Assembly (NCBI RefSeq): GCF_002091675.1
Contig: NZ_BDAE01000003.1
Location: 407,455 to 471,454, forward strand
Length of the DNA: 64,000 nt
Reading direction: 5' to 3'
Origin: Pseudomonas luteola NBRC 103146
Lineage (GTDB): Bacteria > Pseudomonadota > Gammaproteobacteria > Pseudomonadales > Pseudomonadaceae
The position numbers and the translations under genes were made by a program. Position 1 is the first letter of the stretch, and the number at the start of each line of letters is the position of its first letter. Below, in pieces: positions 9,182 to 19,435 of the stretch. The notes beneath the pieces were generated by a model. It did no database searches. It was not told the origin of the DNA and worked only from the letters and a program-made list of their open reading frames with translations.

Positions 9182-11172
9182 TACGCCTCGTCCACCTGGC
9201 TGTTCAATGCTTCACGCAGGAAAAAGTCCAGCGTCTTGCCGATGGTTTCGCTCATCTCGATGGTGGGCTGCCAATCCAGGAGCTTGCGGGCATTGGCAAT
9301 GCTGGGCTTGCGATGGGAGACGTCCTGATAGCCTTCGCCATAAAACGACCGGCTCTCAACTTCGCGGAAGCCTGCAAACGGCGGGAAGTTGTGCCGTAGC
9401 GGGTGTGCCTCAAATTGGGCCAGAAGGGTTTCGGCTAGTTCGCGAATGCTAGCTTCGTTGTCTGGGTTACCAATGTTGATGATCTGCTGGTCACTGCGAC
9501 CACCCTTGTTTTCGATAATACGGAACAGGGCTTCGATGCCATCATCCACGTCGGTAAAGCAGCGCTTTTGGGCACCGCCGTCCACCAGCTTGATGGGTGT
9601 GCCTTCCACCAGATTCAGGATCAGCTGGGTGATGGCGCGGGAGCTGCCGATTCGAGCAGAGTCCAGGCGATCCAGACGCGGACCCATCCAGTTGAAGGGA
9701 CGGAACAGGGTGAATCTGAGGCCATCCTGCTTGCCGTGGGCCCAGATCACGCGGTCCAACAGCTGCTTGGAAACGGAGTAGATCCAGCGCTGCTTGTTGA
9801 TCGGGCCAACGATCAGGCGAGACTGGTCTTCGTCGAACTCCGGGTCGTCGCACATGCCATAGACTTCGGATGTGGACGGGAAGATGACGCGCTTGTTGTA
9901 CTTCACGCAGTAGCGGACGATCTTGAGGTTTTCCTCAAAGTCCAGCTCGAATACACGCAGCGGGTTACGGGTGTATTCGATCGGCGTAGCGATGGCCACG
10001 AGTGGCAGGATCACGTCGCACTTCTTGATGTGGTACTCGATCCATTCGGTATGGATACTGATGTCGCCTTCCACAAAGTGGAAGTTAGGATCGCCCTTCA
10101 AACGGTCGATAGCGTCGGAGCCAATGTCCAGACCGTAGACTTCATAGTTGCCGTCCCGCAGCAGGCGTTCAGACAGGTGATTACCAATGAAGCCATTCAC
10201 GCCAAGGATCAGCACACGTGTGCGACGCTTGGCCTTGAAGGCATCGCTGCGGCGCAGACGAAGCCCTTCGACCAGTCCCATCTCCCGCGCGAGCTGCGGA
10301 CCAGACAGGTAGAGGCCTGCATCACCTTGTTGGCCGGCCTGAATTTCCAGTACGCCGTCACCGCAGGCGATACGCAGTGGATCAAGACTTACGACGGCGC
10401 CAGGTTTCTGGTCGTGACGGGTGTCTACGGCCTGGGCTTGCCAGACGATAAGCTTTCGGTCGCCTACAAAGCTGAAGGCGCCGGGGTAGGGCTGGGTAAC
10501 GGCGCGGACGAGGTTATAGAGTTCACTGGCCGGACGAGTCCAGTCCAGTTCTCCATCGGCAGGCGTGCGACGGCCAAAATAGGAGGCCTTGCTGTCATCC
10601 TGAGGGGTCTCCTCCAGATTGCCACGAGCCAGACGGGGCAGGGTTTCGCCCAGGAGCTGGCGTGAAGCTTCTCGCAGCTTGGCATGCAGAGTATGCGCCG
10701 TATCGTCCTGGGCAATCGCTACCCTGGACTGACTGACGATCGGGCCGGCATCGGGACGACGCTCCATGCGGTGCAGAGTGACGCCGGTTTCGGTCTCGCC
10801 ATTGACCAATACCCAGTTCGCAGGCGCACGACCCCTATAACGAGGCAGCAGGGAGCCATGCAGGTTATAGGCGCCTTTTCTGGCCGTAGCGAGAATGTCC
10901 TCGCTCAGCAGGTGACGGTAGTAGAAAGAGAAAATGAATTCCGGCTCAAGCTGACGGATGCGTTCGATCCAGAGCGGGTGGTTAACATCTTCCGGGGCAT
11001 GCACCGGAATACCGTGGCGAGCACACAGTTGGGCTACGGAAGCAAAGAAGCGGTTTTCGTTCGGATCATCGGCATGGGTAAACACGGCCGCGATTTCATA
11101 CTGGGCCGCGATCAGCGCTTCGACTCCGGCGCATCCAATATCGTGATAGGCAAATACAACAGTCTTGGTCAT
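9181..11172 (-). CDS. arnA: Bifunctional UDP-glucuronate decarboxylase / UDP-Ara4N formyltransferase
   Basis: A 663-residue two-domain cytoplasmic enzyme. The N-terminal formyltransferase domain (about 1-305) has [18 protein letters not shown] with catalytic Asn103 and His105. The C-terminal short-chain dehydrogenase domain (about 315-660) has the NAD motif [18 protein letters not shown] and the YSVSK catalytic motif. The C domain oxidatively decarboxylates UDP-glucuronate to the 4-keto sugar, and the N domain formylates UDP-Ara4N after ArnB has aminated it. Length and domain order match E. coli ArnA (660 residues). Confidence 0.97.
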   Translation of the reverse strand: MTKTVVFAYHDIGCAGVEALIAAQYEIAAVFTHADDPNENRFFASVAQLCARHGIPVHAPEDVNHPLWIERIRQLEPEFIFSFYYRHLLSEDILATARKGAYNLHGSLLPRYRGRAPANWVLVNGETETGVTLHRMERRPDAGPIVSQSRVAIAQDDTAHTLHAKLREASRQLLGETLPRLARGNLEETPQDDSKASYFGRRTPADGELDWTRPASELYNLVRAVTQPYPGAFSFVGDRKLIVWQAQAVDTRHDQKPGAVVSLDPLRIACGDGVLEIQAGQQGDAGLYLSGPQLAREMGLVEGLRLRRSDAFKAKRRTRVLILGVNGFIGNHLSERLLRDGNYEVYGLDIGSDAIDRLKGDPNFHFVEGDISIHTEWIEYHIKKCDVILPLVAIATPIEYTRNPLRVFELDFEENLKIVRYCVKYNKRVIFPSTSEVYGMCDDPEFDEDQSRLIVGPINKQRWIYSVSKQLLDRVIWAHGKQDGLRFTLFRPFNWMGPRLDRLDSARIGSSRAITQLILNLVEGTPIKLVDGGAQKRCFTDVDDGIEALFRIIENKGGRSDQQIINIGNPDNEASIRELAETLLAQFEAHPLRHNFPPFAGFREVESRSFYGEGYQDVSHRKPSIANARKLLDWQPTIEMSETIGKTLDFFLREALNSQVDEA

Positions 11173-11178
11173 GGGTAA

Positions 11179-12180
11179 TCAGCTTGCAGAAGGAATGGAA
11201 TCGAGCGAGGCTGGCGCAGGGGAGCAGGAGGCTTCACCCCGGACAACCTGCTCAACGAAGTAGCGAGGGCGGGCACGGACGTCGTGGTACATGCGGCCCA
11301 GGTATTCACCCAGTAGCCCCATGCCGACGAACTGGGCGCCGGTAAAGATGAACAGGATGGCGAAAAGGACAAACACGCCGTCGGCAGCCCAGTCGGCTCC
11401 CAGCAGCAGGCGTAGCACCAGAAGCAGCATCCCGAAGCAGATACCGGCCAATGCCATGGCGCCACCCACGATGCTCAGCAGCCGCAATGGCGTTGTGGTC
11501 ATGCAGGTCACGAGATCAAACATGAGGTTGATCAGGCGCATGGGGGTGTATTTCGACTCACCGTATTCGCGCTCGGCATGTCCCACATGGATTTCAGTGG
11601 TATGGCGGGCGAAGCTGTTAGCCAGGATGGGAATAAACGTGCTGCGCTCATGGCAGGCCAGCATGGCCTCGATGATGCTGTGGCGATACGCCCGCAGCAT
11701 GCAGCCATAATCGCTCATGGCTACGCCCGTAGAACGTTGCACAGCAAGGTTGATCAGCTTGGATGGCAGGCGGCGGAAGGCGGAGTCCTGACGATTTTCG
11801 CGTACAGTACCGACCACATCGAACCCCAGAGCGGCTTGCTCGACGAGACGCGGAATTTCCTCCGGCGGGTTTTGCAGGTCGGCATCAAGGGTAATGACCA
11901 GGTCGCCAATACACTGCTCGAAGCCCGCCATGATGGCGGCGTGCTGGCCGTAGTTGCGGTTGAGGATGACCGCTACCACATGACTGTCTTCGGCTTCGGC
12001 AGCTGCCTGGATAATGCTGGCCGAGCTGTCACGGCTGCCGTCATCAATCAATACGATTTCATAATCGCGGCCCAGTTTCTGGCAGGCGGCATCGGTTCTC
12101 AGCAGGAGTTCGGGCAGGCTGGCTTCTTCATTGAAGACCGGAATGACCACGGACACGCGATTGATCGGATAAGGCTTCAC
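11179..12180 (-). CDS. arnC: Undecaprenyl-phosphate 4-deoxy-4-formamido-L-arabinose transferase
   Basis: A 333-residue GT2-family glycosyltransferase that moves Ara4FN from UDP to undecaprenyl phosphate at the inner membrane. The GT-A domain starts [17 protein letters not shown] and contains the [12 protein letters not shown] metal-binding motif. Two C-terminal hydrophobic helices ([19 protein letters not shown] and a second one through [10 protein letters not shown]) anchor it. The start is GTG at 12180, overlapping the arnB stop (GTGA), and a six-base gap separates it from arnA. Confidence 0.95.
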   Translation of the reverse strand: MKPYPINRVSVVIPVFNEEASLPELLLRTDAACQKLGRDYEIVLIDDGSRDSSASIIQAAAEAEDSHVVAVILNRNYGQHAAIMAGFEQCIGDLVITLDADLQNPPEEIPRLVEQAALGFDVVGTVRENRQDSAFRRLPSKLINLAVQRSTGVAMSDYGCMLRAYRHSIIEAMLACHERSTFIPILANSFARHTTEIHVGHAEREYGESKYTPMRLINLMFDLVTCMTTTPLRLLSIVGGAMALAGICFGMLLLVLRLLLGADWAADGVFVLFAILFIFTGAQFVGMGLLGEYLGRMYHDVRARPRYFVEQVVRGEASCSPAPASLDSIPSAS

Positions 12181-13325
12181 AAGGCTGCCTCCAGTGTGGA
12201 GCGAATGGCAGTGACGACACGCTCGAGCTCCTCGGCGGTCATGTCAGGAAATAGCGGTATCGAGCACAGTCGAGCTGAATTCCACTCGGTGTTTGGCAGG
12301 CTGACCTCTGGAAAGCGGTCCCGGTAATAACGCTGCAGGTGCGTTCCTATGAAATGAATACCGGTGCCGATATGGTTTGCCTGCAAGGCTTGCATGAAGG
12401 CATCGCGACCCAGACCACATTGCGCCGGATCGACGCGCACAATGAAAAGATGCCAGGCGTGGTCCTGAGGGTAGCTCGGAAGGCTCAGCGGCTGAATGGG
12501 AAGGCCGTTCAGCCGCTCCAGGTACATTTCGGCCAGCTGTTTGCGCTTGGCGTTAATCTCATCGATGCGATCCAGCTGGACGAGTGCAATGGCTGCGTTG
12601 ATATCGGTCAGGTTGTACTTGAAGCCCGGCTCGATAACCTGAGCCTGGGGTTTTCGGCCATGGGTCATGCGGTCATAGGCATCGACGCCCAAGCCGTGAA
12701 ACTTCAATGTGCGGATGCGGTTAGCCAATGCTTCGTCATCCGTTACAAAAAGTCCGCCTTCTGCACATGTCAGATTCTTGATGGCATGAAAGGAGAAGAT
12801 GGCGGTGTTCCGAGCGCCAATCAGGCGGCCCCGGTAGCGTGTACCTATTGCGTGGGCAGCGTCTTCAATGACGGGAATGCCATGGCGCTCGGCCAGTGCG
12901 TAGAGCGGATCCAGGTCAAAGGCTGCACCGGCGTAATGAACCGGAATGATCGCTTTCGTTCGGGGCGTGATGGAGGCTTCGATACGCGCTGCATCGGTCA
13001 TCAAGGTATCGCGATCGATGTCTACGAACACAGGAGTTGCGCCCAGCAGGCAGATCAGGTTTGCGGTAGATACCCAGGTCTGGGAGGGCGTGATGACCTC
13101 ATCCCCTGGACCAATACCCAGGGCTATCAATGCCAAGTGCATACCTGCCGTTGCCGAAGAGAGTGCGACGGCATGGTGGCAGCCCAGATACTCGCAGAAG
13201 CGCTGCTCCAACTCCTGATTTTGAGGGCCGGTGGTGATCCAGCCGGAGCGGAGCACGGCATTGACGGCCGCAATTTCCTCATCGCCTATGCTTGGACGTG
13301 AGAAAGGAAGAAAGGTAGTTGACAT
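12177..13325 (-). CDS. arnB: UDP-4-amino-4-deoxy-L-arabinose aminotransferase
   Basis: A 382-residue PLP-dependent DegT/DnrJ/EryC1-family aminotransferase that converts the 4-keto product of ArnA to UDP-Ara4N with glutamate. The PLP lysine is Lys183 in [15 protein letters not shown], and [10 protein letters not shown] carries the aspartate that contacts the cofactor nitrogen. It is the first gene of the operon. The 239-bp space to the divergent ClC gene must contain the operon promoter, but I could not identify a convincing PmrA or PhoP box there. Confidence 0.95.
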   Translation of the reverse strand: MSTTFLPFSRPSIGDEEIAAVNAVLRSGWITTGPQNQELEQRFCEYLGCHHAVALSSATAGMHLALIALGIGPGDEVITPSQTWVSTANLICLLGATPVFVDIDRDTLMTDAARIEASITPRTKAIIPVHYAGAAFDLDPLYALAERHGIPVIEDAAHAIGTRYRGRLIGARNTAIFSFHAIKNLTCAEGGLFVTDDEALANRIRTLKFHGLGVDAYDRMTHGRKPQAQVIEPGFKYNLTDINAAIALVQLDRIDEINAKRKQLAEMYLERLNGLPIQPLSLPSYPQDHAWHLFIVRVDPAQCGLGRDAFMQALQANHIGTGIHFIGTHLQRYYRDRFPEVSLPNTEWNSARLCSIPLFPDMTAEELERVVTAIRSTLEAAL

Positions 13326-13564
13326 GTCTGTATCCCGTAACGGTCATGACACTACCTGCGCCATGCACATACATCGCGCTCAGGTAGAAACCGCCAAATT
13401 TTGGGATGACAAGCTTGCGTGGCTTTGCAGGTTATATGGAGAAATGATGGAGACCACGGATGACAGGGCTTGTGAAATGCTTAAACCCACCGGTCTTCAG
13501 GCAGTCGAACCACCCAACGTATCCTTAAATACTTTGTTACAATTGCTGGGCCAACCTATTTTAT
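13326..13564. other. Divergent arnB / ClC-antiporter intergenic region
   Basis: This 239-bp stretch has no open frame with coding character. It should hold promoters for both divergent genes. A loose minus-strand candidate is TTGTCA with a 17-bp spacer to TTCTAC. The near-gene part toward the ClC gene is AT-richer (CCTTAAATACTTTGTTAC). The direct CTTAAG-type repeats known from PmrA-regulated promoters are not visible in clean form. Confidence 0.4.
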
Positions 13565-14953
13565 GTGCTTATGAGCGACTCGAGCGATCCTGCTGCCCCT
13601 GACCACAGGGAAACATCTACACACCGCGCTGCGGCATCTCAAGCACCCCAACAGCGCCATCAACGGTTTCGCTCCATTCGGCAACGCCTGGCGTTTTGGG
13701 TCGGCGCGCTGCTGGTGGGTTTACTGGCGCTGGCTTTTGCGTGGCTGGCTGATCATGCCTTTCAGCTCTTTCAGCGTCTGTTGAATCACAGCCACTTATG
13801 GCCGTGGTTGGTGACACCCGCAGGATTTGCCCTGTTGGTCTGGCTGACACAGGGGTGGCTGCGTAATGCCAGGGGAAGCGGCATTCCACAAGTGATTGCA
13901 GCGCTGGAAAAGCCCTCTGGTCAGTTCAGGGCGGCAGTGTTGGCCTGGCCGATCGCACTCGCGAAGATGATACTGACATTGCTTGCCCTGCTAGTGGGGG
14001 CCTCGGTTGGTCGCGAGGGGCCAACCGTACATTTGGGCGCCTCGGTACTGTATGGCTTTGGTCGGCGGCTGGGCCTGTACGAGCGAAAGACGGTTTCCGG
14101 ACTGATCCTCGCTGGTGGTGCCGCAGGCATTGCTGCCGCATTCAACACGCCGCTAGCAGGCGTGGTGTTTGCCATCGAAGAGTTGAGCCATACTTTCGAG
14201 CAGCGCTTCAGCGGGCTGGTACTGACGGCTGTGGTGATTGGCGGTATGGTCACGCTGGGTCTGGTCGGGCCTTATACCTATTTTGGCGTTATCAGTGCCA
14301 GCCTGCCCTGGGGCGATGCCTGGGTGGCGGTAGTCATATGCGGGCTGGCAGGCGGCCTGTTGGGTGGGGGGTATGCACGGCTGGTCATTCCAACATCCCA
14401 CGGCTGGCTTGGAAGGTTGGGCGCTATCCGCTCACGCTTCCCGGTTCGGTTTGCCGCCGTCTGTGGATTACTGGTCGCCTGTCTAGGGGCACTGTCCGGC
14501 CAGCATGTCTTTGGTACCGGCTACGAGGAAACACGTGCCATTCTGGAAGGGCACCCTATAACCGATCAGGACTTTCTCATCTGGAAATTTCTGGCCAACG
14601 TGGTTTCTTATTTGGCAGGCATTCCCGGCGGGCTCTTTTCGCCTTCGCTCACGGTAGGCGCCAGCTTTGCGCCCTGGCTGGTCGATTGGCTGCCTGATGT
14701 CACCCTGCAGACCGGTGCGCTTCTGGGCATGGCGGCCTACCTCACGGGCGTTACCCGGACACCGCTCACCTCGACTGTCATTACCTTGGAGCTGGCCCAC
14801 AGCCCTGACATGGCGATCCCTGTGCTGGCGACGTGTCTGCTGGCGAATGGTGTGTCTGGCTGGCTTTCGCCCACCTCGCTTTATCATGCGTTGGCTCAAC
14901 AGATCCTGCATGCGGTGGAGCCTGAAGCGTCGAAGCCTACCAAGTGTGATTGA
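13565..14953 (+). CDS. ClC-family chloride/proton antiporter
   Basis: A 462-residue polytopic membrane protein of the ClC family. The three selectivity motifs are present: GSGIP (about 104), GREGP with the gating glutamate Glu151, and GIPGGLFSP; a tyrosine in the SPTSLYHAL segment matches the pore tyrosine. The intracellular proton-pathway glutamates are also present (IEEL, Glu205/206), which favours a 2Cl-/H+ exchanger over a channel. The N-terminus is polar (about 35 residues). The start could be GTG 13565 or ATG 13571; neither has an obvious ribosome site. It is divergent from arnB and followed by a phosphatase gene. Confidence 0.92.
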   Translation: MLMSDSSDPAAPDHRETSTHRAAASQAPQQRHQRFRSIRQRLAFWVGALLVGLLALAFAWLADHAFQLFQRLLNHSHLWPWLVTPAGFALLVWLTQGWLRNARGSGIPQVIAALEKPSGQFRAAVLAWPIALAKMILTLLALLVGASVGREGPTVHLGASVLYGFGRRLGLYERKTVSGLILAGGAAGIAAAFNTPLAGVVFAIEELSHTFEQRFSGLVLTAVVIGGMVTLGLVGPYTYFGVISASLPWGDAWVAVVICGLAGGLLGGGYARLVIPTSHGWLGRLGAIRSRFPVRFAAVCGLLVACLGALSGQHVFGTGYEETRAILEGHPITDQDFLIWKFLANVVSYLAGIPGGLFSPSLTVGASFAPWLVDWLPDVTLQTGALLGMAAYLTGVTRTPLTSTVITLELAHSPDMAIPVLATCLLANGVSGWLSPTSLYHALAQQILHAVEPEASKPTKCD

Positions 14954-14960
14954 GATCACA
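14945..14960. promoter_or_regulatory. Perfect CRP/Vfr-type palindrome
   Basis: The sequence TGTGATTGAGATCACA is a full match to TGTGA-N6-TCACA. It overlaps the stop codon of the ClC gene and lies about 85 bases before the phosphatase start codon. In Pseudomonas this operator class is bound by Vfr/CRP with cAMP. Confidence 0.75.
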
Positions 14961-14981
14961 CCGTAACAGCTGTTCTTCAGA

Positions 14982-14999
14982 CTGTCACAGTGTTGTCAG
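14982..14999 (+). promoter_or_regulatory. Pho-box-like direct repeat
   Basis: CTGTCACAGTGTTGTCAG contains two 7-bp units (CTGTCAC, TTGTCAG) separated by four bases. This is the 11-bp periodicity of PhoB boxes (CTGTCAT-N4-CTGTCAT), matching 6/7 and 5/7. It ends 43 bases before a phosphodiesterase/phosphatase start, which supports phosphate control. Confidence 0.65.
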
Positions 15000-15042
15000 G
15001 CGTTTTCGCTAAACCCATTCGCTCCAATAATCGTGGGAGCGC

Positions 15043-16599
15043 ATGATGAGCACGTTCGATAATGGAAGACGGCGCCTGATCCAGGGGCTGGGCGTTGGAC
15101 TGCTGCTGCCGGGAGTGGCACCTGCCGTGATCGCCGGCGCCAAGCAGCGTCCGCTGATGCTTGAAGGGGTTCAGTCAGGTGATGTTCAGGGCAACCGGGC
15201 CATTGTCTGGAGCCGCTGTGATCGTCCGGCGCGGATGATCGTCGAGTGGGACACCAAGGAGAGCTTTCGCCATCTGCGCCGAATGGTTTCGCCTGTGGTG
15301 ACAGCCGACACGGATTACACTGCGCGCATGGACTTGCGCGGACTTCCCGCTGATCAATCCATTTTCTATCGGGTTCGTTTCGAAGATATTTACAGCGGTG
15401 CGCAGAGCGAGCCTGTCTTTGGACATTTGCGTAGCGCACCGACGCATCGTACCGATATCCGCTTCGTCTGGAGCGGCGACACGGTCGGGCAGGGATTTGG
15501 TATCAACCCCGATATCGGTGGCATGCGCATCTATGAGGCCATGCGTCGCCGACAGCCGGACTTCTTCCTGCACAGTGGCGATACCATCTATGCAGACGGC
15601 CCGCTAGAAGCTAAGACCACGACGGTGGAAGGCAAGGTCTGGCGCAACATCACCACAGAGGCCAAGAGCAAGGTTGCCGAGACGGTCGATGAATATCGTG
15701 GCAATTATCGCTACAACCTGATGGACGAAAATGTCCGTCGGTTCAATGCTGAAGTCCCGCAGATCTGGCAGTGGGATGACCACGAGACCACCAATAACTG
15801 GTCTTCTACTAAAGTGCTGGATGACCGTTACACCGTAAAGGACATCAACGTACTGGCCAGGCGGTCGCGTCAGGCGTATCTGGAATATGCCCCCATGCGG
15901 CTGCAACAGCGTGATGATGCCGGACGCATCTATCGCAAGATCAGCTACGGTCCTCGGCTGGATATCTTCGTGCTGGACATGCGGACCTACCGGGGCGGGA
16001 ACAGCACCAACCTGCAACCCAATGAGGGGCCAGACACTGCTTTCATGGGGCGCACGCAACTCGAGTGGCTCAAGCAGGGGCTCACGGAGTCTACGGCTAC
16101 CTGGAAGGTCATTGCGGCAGACATGCCCATTGGCCTGGAAGTCCCTGATGGGGTAGATGCAGCAGGAATGCCTCGTTGGGAAGCCATTGCCAATGGCGAC
16201 GGCGGTGCACCCTTGGGTCGCGAACTGGAAATTGCAGAGCTCTTACGTTACATCCGCCGGTGGAATATCAACAATACGGTCTGGCTGACTGCAGATGTGC
16301 ACTACTGTGCGGCTCACCACTACCACCCCAACCGGGCAGCCTTCCAGGATTTCGAGCCCTTTTGGGAGTTCGTGGCAGGCCCCCTCAATGCCGGTGCATT
16401 CGGGCCCAACAAGCTGGACAACACTTTCGGGCCGGAGGCCGTGTTTGTGAAGGCGCCACCGGTAGCCAACAGCTCGCCGCTGTCGGGCTTCCAATTCTTT
16501 GGCGAGGTCAATATCGAAGGGCACAGCGGTGATCTGACCGTGACCCTGCGAGATCTGGATGGAAAGGCGGTATTCGAAAAGACGCTTCAGGCTGTTTAA
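15043..16599 (+). CDS. phoD: Tat-exported PhoD-family alkaline phosphatase/phosphodiesterase
   Basis: A 518-residue periplasmic or secreted metallophosphoesterase. The N-terminus GRRRLIQGLGVGLLLPG is a twin-arginine signal, in keeping with folding around cofactors before export. A PhoD N-terminal domain (LEGVQSGDVQGNRAIVWSR) precedes the catalytic domain, which contains SGDTVGQGFG, HSGDTIYADG, QWDDHETTNNW and the C-terminal LTADVHYCAAHHY metal-ligand motifs. The ATG at 15043 is followed by a second ATG; GGGAGC lies just upstream. Candidate CRP and Pho boxes precede it, so expression under phosphate limitation is likely. Confidence 0.93.
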   Translation: MMSTFDNGRRRLIQGLGVGLLLPGVAPAVIAGAKQRPLMLEGVQSGDVQGNRAIVWSRCDRPARMIVEWDTKESFRHLRRMVSPVVTADTDYTARMDLRGLPADQSIFYRVRFEDIYSGAQSEPVFGHLRSAPTHRTDIRFVWSGDTVGQGFGINPDIGGMRIYEAMRRRQPDFFLHSGDTIYADGPLEAKTTTVEGKVWRNITTEAKSKVAETVDEYRGNYRYNLMDENVRRFNAEVPQIWQWDDHETTNNWSSTKVLDDRYTVKDINVLARRSRQAYLEYAPMRLQQRDDAGRIYRKISYGPRLDIFVLDMRTYRGGNSTNLQPNEGPDTAFMGRTQLEWLKQGLTESTATWKVIAADMPIGLEVPDGVDAAGMPRWEAIANGDGGAPLGRELEIAELLRYIRRWNINNTVWLTADVHYCAAHHYHPNRAAFQDFEPFWEFVAGPLNAGAFGPNKLDNTFGPEAVFVKAPPVANSSPLSGFQFFGEVNIEGHSGDLTVTLRDLDGKAVFEKTLQAV

Positions 16600-16613
16600 T
16601 CAGGCTGTAAAAC

Positions 16614-16637
16614 AAAGGGCTGAATGATCAGCCCTTT
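16614..16637. terminator. Bidirectional terminator between phoD and prfC
   Basis: AAAGGGCTGA pairs perfectly with TCAGCCCTTT around an ATGA loop, between the convergent stops at 16599 and 16647. The stem ends in A/T runs on both sides. Confidence 0.85.
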
Positions 16638-16646
16638 GCCTCATGC

Positions 16647-18230
16647 TTAGTGATGTTCCCGCGTCGCGCGGAATTTTATGTCAGGCCAGCGCTCTTCCAT
16701 CAGGCTCAGGTTGACACGAGTCGGCGCAAGGTAGGTCAGGTGACCGCCGCCATCCACGGACAGGTTCTCCATGGCCTTGTTCTTGAATTCCTCAAGTTTC
16801 TTCTTGTCGCTGCATTCGATCCAGCGGGCAGACCAGACGTTGATCGGCTCGTAGACGCATTCCACCTTGTATTCTTCCTTCAGGCGGCTGGCAACGACGT
16901 CGAACTGCAGCACACCGACGGCGCCCAGAATGATGTCGTTGTTGCGCTCGGGGAAGAACACCTGGGTCGCGCCTTCCTCTGCCAGCTCCTGCAGGCCCTG
17001 GCGGAGCTGCTTGGACTTGAGCGGGTCCTTCAGGCGTACGCGGCGGAACAGTTCAGGCGCAAAGTGCGGAATACCGGTAAAGCCGAGGCTCTCACCTTCG
17101 GTAAAGGTATCGCCGATCTGGATGGTGCCGTGGTTGTGCAAGCCGATGATGTCGCCTGCAAAGGCTTCTTCCAGTTGTTCACGCTCGGAAGAGAAGAACG
17201 TCAGGGCGTCAGCAATCTTGATGTCCTTGCCGATCCGCACATGGCGCAGTTTCATGCCTTTTTCATACTTGCCGGAGCAGATCCGCATAAAGGCAATCCG
17301 GTCACGGTGCTTGGGATCCATGTTTGCCTGGATCTTGAATACGAAACCACTGAATTTCTCTTCGACCGGCTGTACGTCACGCTCGTTGGTCGCGCGCGAA
17401 AGCGGCTGTGGCGCCCAGTCCACGACCGCGTCCAGGACGTGATCGACACCGAAGTTGCCCAGGGCTGTACCAAAGAAGACCGGTGTCATCTGGCCCTTTA
17501 AAAATTCATCTGTATTGAATTCATGGCACGCGCCCTGAACCAGTTCGAGCTGCTCGACGAAATCATCGTACAGGTCACCCAGGTGAGTACGGGCTTCGTC
17601 CGAGTCCAGCTTTTCAATGACGCGGGTTGCGATACGCTCATGGCCGTGGCCAGGGGTATAGACAAAGATCTTGTCTTCGGAGAGGTGATACACCCCTTTG
17701 AAATCACGGTAGGAGCCAATCGGCCAGGTAATCGGGGCCGCCTTGATTTTCAGGACAGCTTCGATCTCGTCGAGCAGCTCGATCGGATCGCGAATGTCAC
17801 GGTCCAGCTTGTTCACAAAGCTGACAATGGGTGTATCGCGCAGACGGCAGACGTCCATCAGGGCAATCGTGCGGGGCTCAACGCCTTTACCGCCATCGAG
17901 CACCATCAGGGCAGAGTCGACCGCCGTCAGGGTGCGGTAGGTGTCTTCCGAGAAGTCTTCGTGACCGGGCGTGTCGAGCAGGTTGATCATGTGCTCGCGA
18001 TAGGGGAACTGCATGACCGACGTGGTAATGGAGATACCACGCTGCTTTTCCATCTCCATCCAGTCGGAGGTGGCATGGCGGTCGGATTTACGTGATTTAA
18101 CGGTTCCGGCCACGGCAATGGCTTGCCCCATCAGGAGGAGCTTCTCGGTGATGGTGGTCTTACCGGCGTCCGGGTGGGAAATGATGGCGAAAGTGCGCCG
18201 CTTGGCGACTTCGGCGGCCTGCTTGGTCAT
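16647..18230 (-). CDS. prfC: Peptide chain release factor 3
   Basis: A 527-residue translational GTPase that removes RF1/RF2 from the ribosome after peptide release. G-domain motifs are SHPDAGKTT (G1), [14 protein letters not shown] (G3) and NKLDRD (G4). EF-Tu-like domains II and III follow, with [19 protein letters not shown] and [26 protein letters not shown] typical of RF3. The start is ATG at 18230 ([14 protein letters not shown]). An in-frame ATG 117 bases upstream would add a tail not found in the family and would cover the promoter. Monocistronic. Confidence 0.97.
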   Translation of the reverse strand: MTKQAAEVAKRRTFAIISHPDAGKTTITEKLLLMGQAIAVAGTVKSRKSDRHATSDWMEMEKQRGISITTSVMQFPYREHMINLLDTPGHEDFSEDTYRTLTAVDSALMVLDGGKGVEPRTIALMDVCRLRDTPIVSFVNKLDRDIRDPIELLDEIEAVLKIKAAPITWPIGSYRDFKGVYHLSEDKIFVYTPGHGHERIATRVIEKLDSDEARTHLGDLYDDFVEQLELVQGACHEFNTDEFLKGQMTPVFFGTALGNFGVDHVLDAVVDWAPQPLSRATNERDVQPVEEKFSGFVFKIQANMDPKHRDRIAFMRICSGKYEKGMKLRHVRIGKDIKIADALTFFSSEREQLEEAFAGDIIGLHNHGTIQIGDTFTEGESLGFTGIPHFAPELFRRVRLKDPLKSKQLRQGLQELAEEGATQVFFPERNNDIILGAVGVLQFDVVASRLKEEYKVECVYEPINVWSARWIECSDKKKLEEFKNKAMENLSVDGGGHLTYLAPTRVNLSLMEERWPDIKFRATREHH

Positions 18231-18264
18231 GGAGGCTGATGTCCGGTGGATACTTAAACCGGCG

Positions 18265-18273
18265 ATTATAGCA
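18265..18273 (-). promoter_or_regulatory. Extended -10 promoter of prfC
   Basis: Read on the minus strand this is TGCTATAAT: a perfect -10 hexamer with the TGn extension, placed about 35 bases before the prfC ATG. The expected -35 position is occupied by the stem of the hairpin at 18274-18307 and shows no TTGACA-like element, as is usual for extended -10 promoters. Confidence 0.65.
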
Positions 18274-18307
18274 AGCCAAAAGGCCTGTAGGTTCAGGCCT
18301 TTTGGCT
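18274..18307. terminator. 14-bp perfect hairpin between the GH5 gene and prfC
   Basis: AGCCAAAAGGCCTG and CAGGCCTTTTGGCT form a perfect 14-bp stem with a six-base loop. It is 60 bases downstream of the GH5 stop on the minus strand and directly abuts the prfC -10 element. The T-run is better on the plus strand, but it probably also ends GH5 transcription. Confidence 0.7.
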
Positions 18308-18367
18308 TTTCAGACGAGTCTTGTTCAGCAGAGTGGCTCTGATGCACTGGGCCACCCTGCCAGCGGT

Positions 18368-19435
18368 TTATTTAGGCCCTATTTCCGAGCAGCCCGAGTG
18401 TTTCACATACTTCTTGAGAATTGCCCACTGCGGACGCTCCTTGTTATCCCGGGGTTCGATGGAGAGGGAATAGTCGCCCCAGCCCGGACCTGCTGCCCAG
18501 TATGTAGCTGGGATACATTCCTTCTGAAGGTGCGAGAGCATGTTATCCATGACCTTCATCCAGCGGGGATCATCCCCTGGTGCACCAAACTCACCAATGT
18601 GGCCTTTCTTGTTATTGGCCTTGAGCCAGTCAATAAAAGGTTGAACACGTTTGACGCCAATCATGGGATCAAGCTGACTAGTGTCTTTGGATTCGTAGCG
18701 ACCACCGGCATCAGCGTCGAAATACACATGAGCCGAGAAAATCAGATTGTCCGCTGGATCCTTGAGGTTCAGCAGGCCTTTGTTTACATCAGGCCAGCGC
18801 GCGCTGCTTGACCAGAAGTTGCCCTCGATCACGATCGGACGGCTCTTATCGACGGAGCGGATGCCATCGATGCCGTACTGGGCCGCGGTGTCCCAGTGGT
18901 CTTCCACATCATGCGGCTCGTTCATGATGTCGTAGCCCAGCAGGGCAGGGTGCTTGCTCCAGGTTTTGGCGATCCGCTCCATGACGTCCTGGTAAGCCTC
19001 GTAGGGTACGCTCTCCGAACCAATGATCTGGTCGCGGTAACGCCCGTAGTTGTGCAGGTCCAGAATGACCTGCATCTTGTAGCGCTTGGCCGAGTCCAGC
19101 GTCTGGCTGATCAGGTCAGCGTACTGAGTGTCCAGCTCACCGTTGAGCTTGGGTTGCAGGCGCTCCCAGGTGATCGGGAAACGTACGACGCGAATCCCGC
19201 GATAGCCCCAGCGCCTGAAGTAGGAGTCGTCAGGAAAGAAGTAGTTGGTACCGTTCACACCCGGAAGCACCTGCGCCGCAAAGCCGGCACCCGAGAAATT
19301 CAGACCGATCATCTCGGCTGGGTAATCGGCCGCCGAGGCGGTATGGCTCATGAGCAGGGGAGCGAATGCTAGAAAGGCATATCGCTTGAGGTTGCGTTTG
19401 ATTCGCCCGGTTCTATTCATCGAAATAAGTGCCAT
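18368..19435 (-). CDS. Secreted glycoside hydrolase family 5 (cellulase-like)
   Basis: A 355-residue exported endoglucanase-like protein. A basic N-terminus ([12 protein letters not shown]) and hydrophobic core ending in SHTASA-AD form a signal peptide. The GH5 barrel contains [20 protein letters not shown], the acid/base Glu173 in DIMNEPHD and the nucleophile Glu282 in HIGEFGAPG. The late tryptophan-rich segment [13 protein letters not shown] probably lines the substrate groove. An in-frame ATG at 19420 is an alternative start; neither has a clear ribosome site. The polymer attacked (cellulose, mannan or a self-made glucan) cannot be read from sequence. No carbohydrate-binding module is present. 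Confidence 0.88.
   Translation of the reverse strand: MALISMNRTGRIKRNLKRYAFLAFAPLLMSHTASAADYPAEMIGLNFSGAGFAAQVLPGVNGTNYFFPDDSYFRRWGYRGIRVVRFPITWERLQPKLNGELDTQYADLISQTLDSAKRYKMQVILDLHNYGRYRDQIIGSESVPYEAYQDVMERIAKTWSKHPALLGYDIMNEPHDVEDHWDTAAQYGIDGIRSVDKSRPIVIEGNFWSSSARWPDVNKGLLNLKDPADNLIFSAHVYFDADAGGRYESKDTSQLDPMIGVKRVQPFIDWLKANNKKGHIGEFGAPGDDPRWMKVMDNMLSHLQKECIPATYWAAGPGWGDYSLSIEPRDNKERPQWAILKKYVKHSGCSEIGPK

Noticed and set aside
9568..10665. A 365-codon plus-strand open frame within arnA
   Set aside because: It is antisense to the well-defined bifunctional arnA and has no ribosome site or motif.
18231..18347. Longer prfC start adding 39 residues
   Set aside because: The extension covers the extended -10 promoter and hairpin and is not part of RF3; ATG 18230 gives the normal 527 residues.
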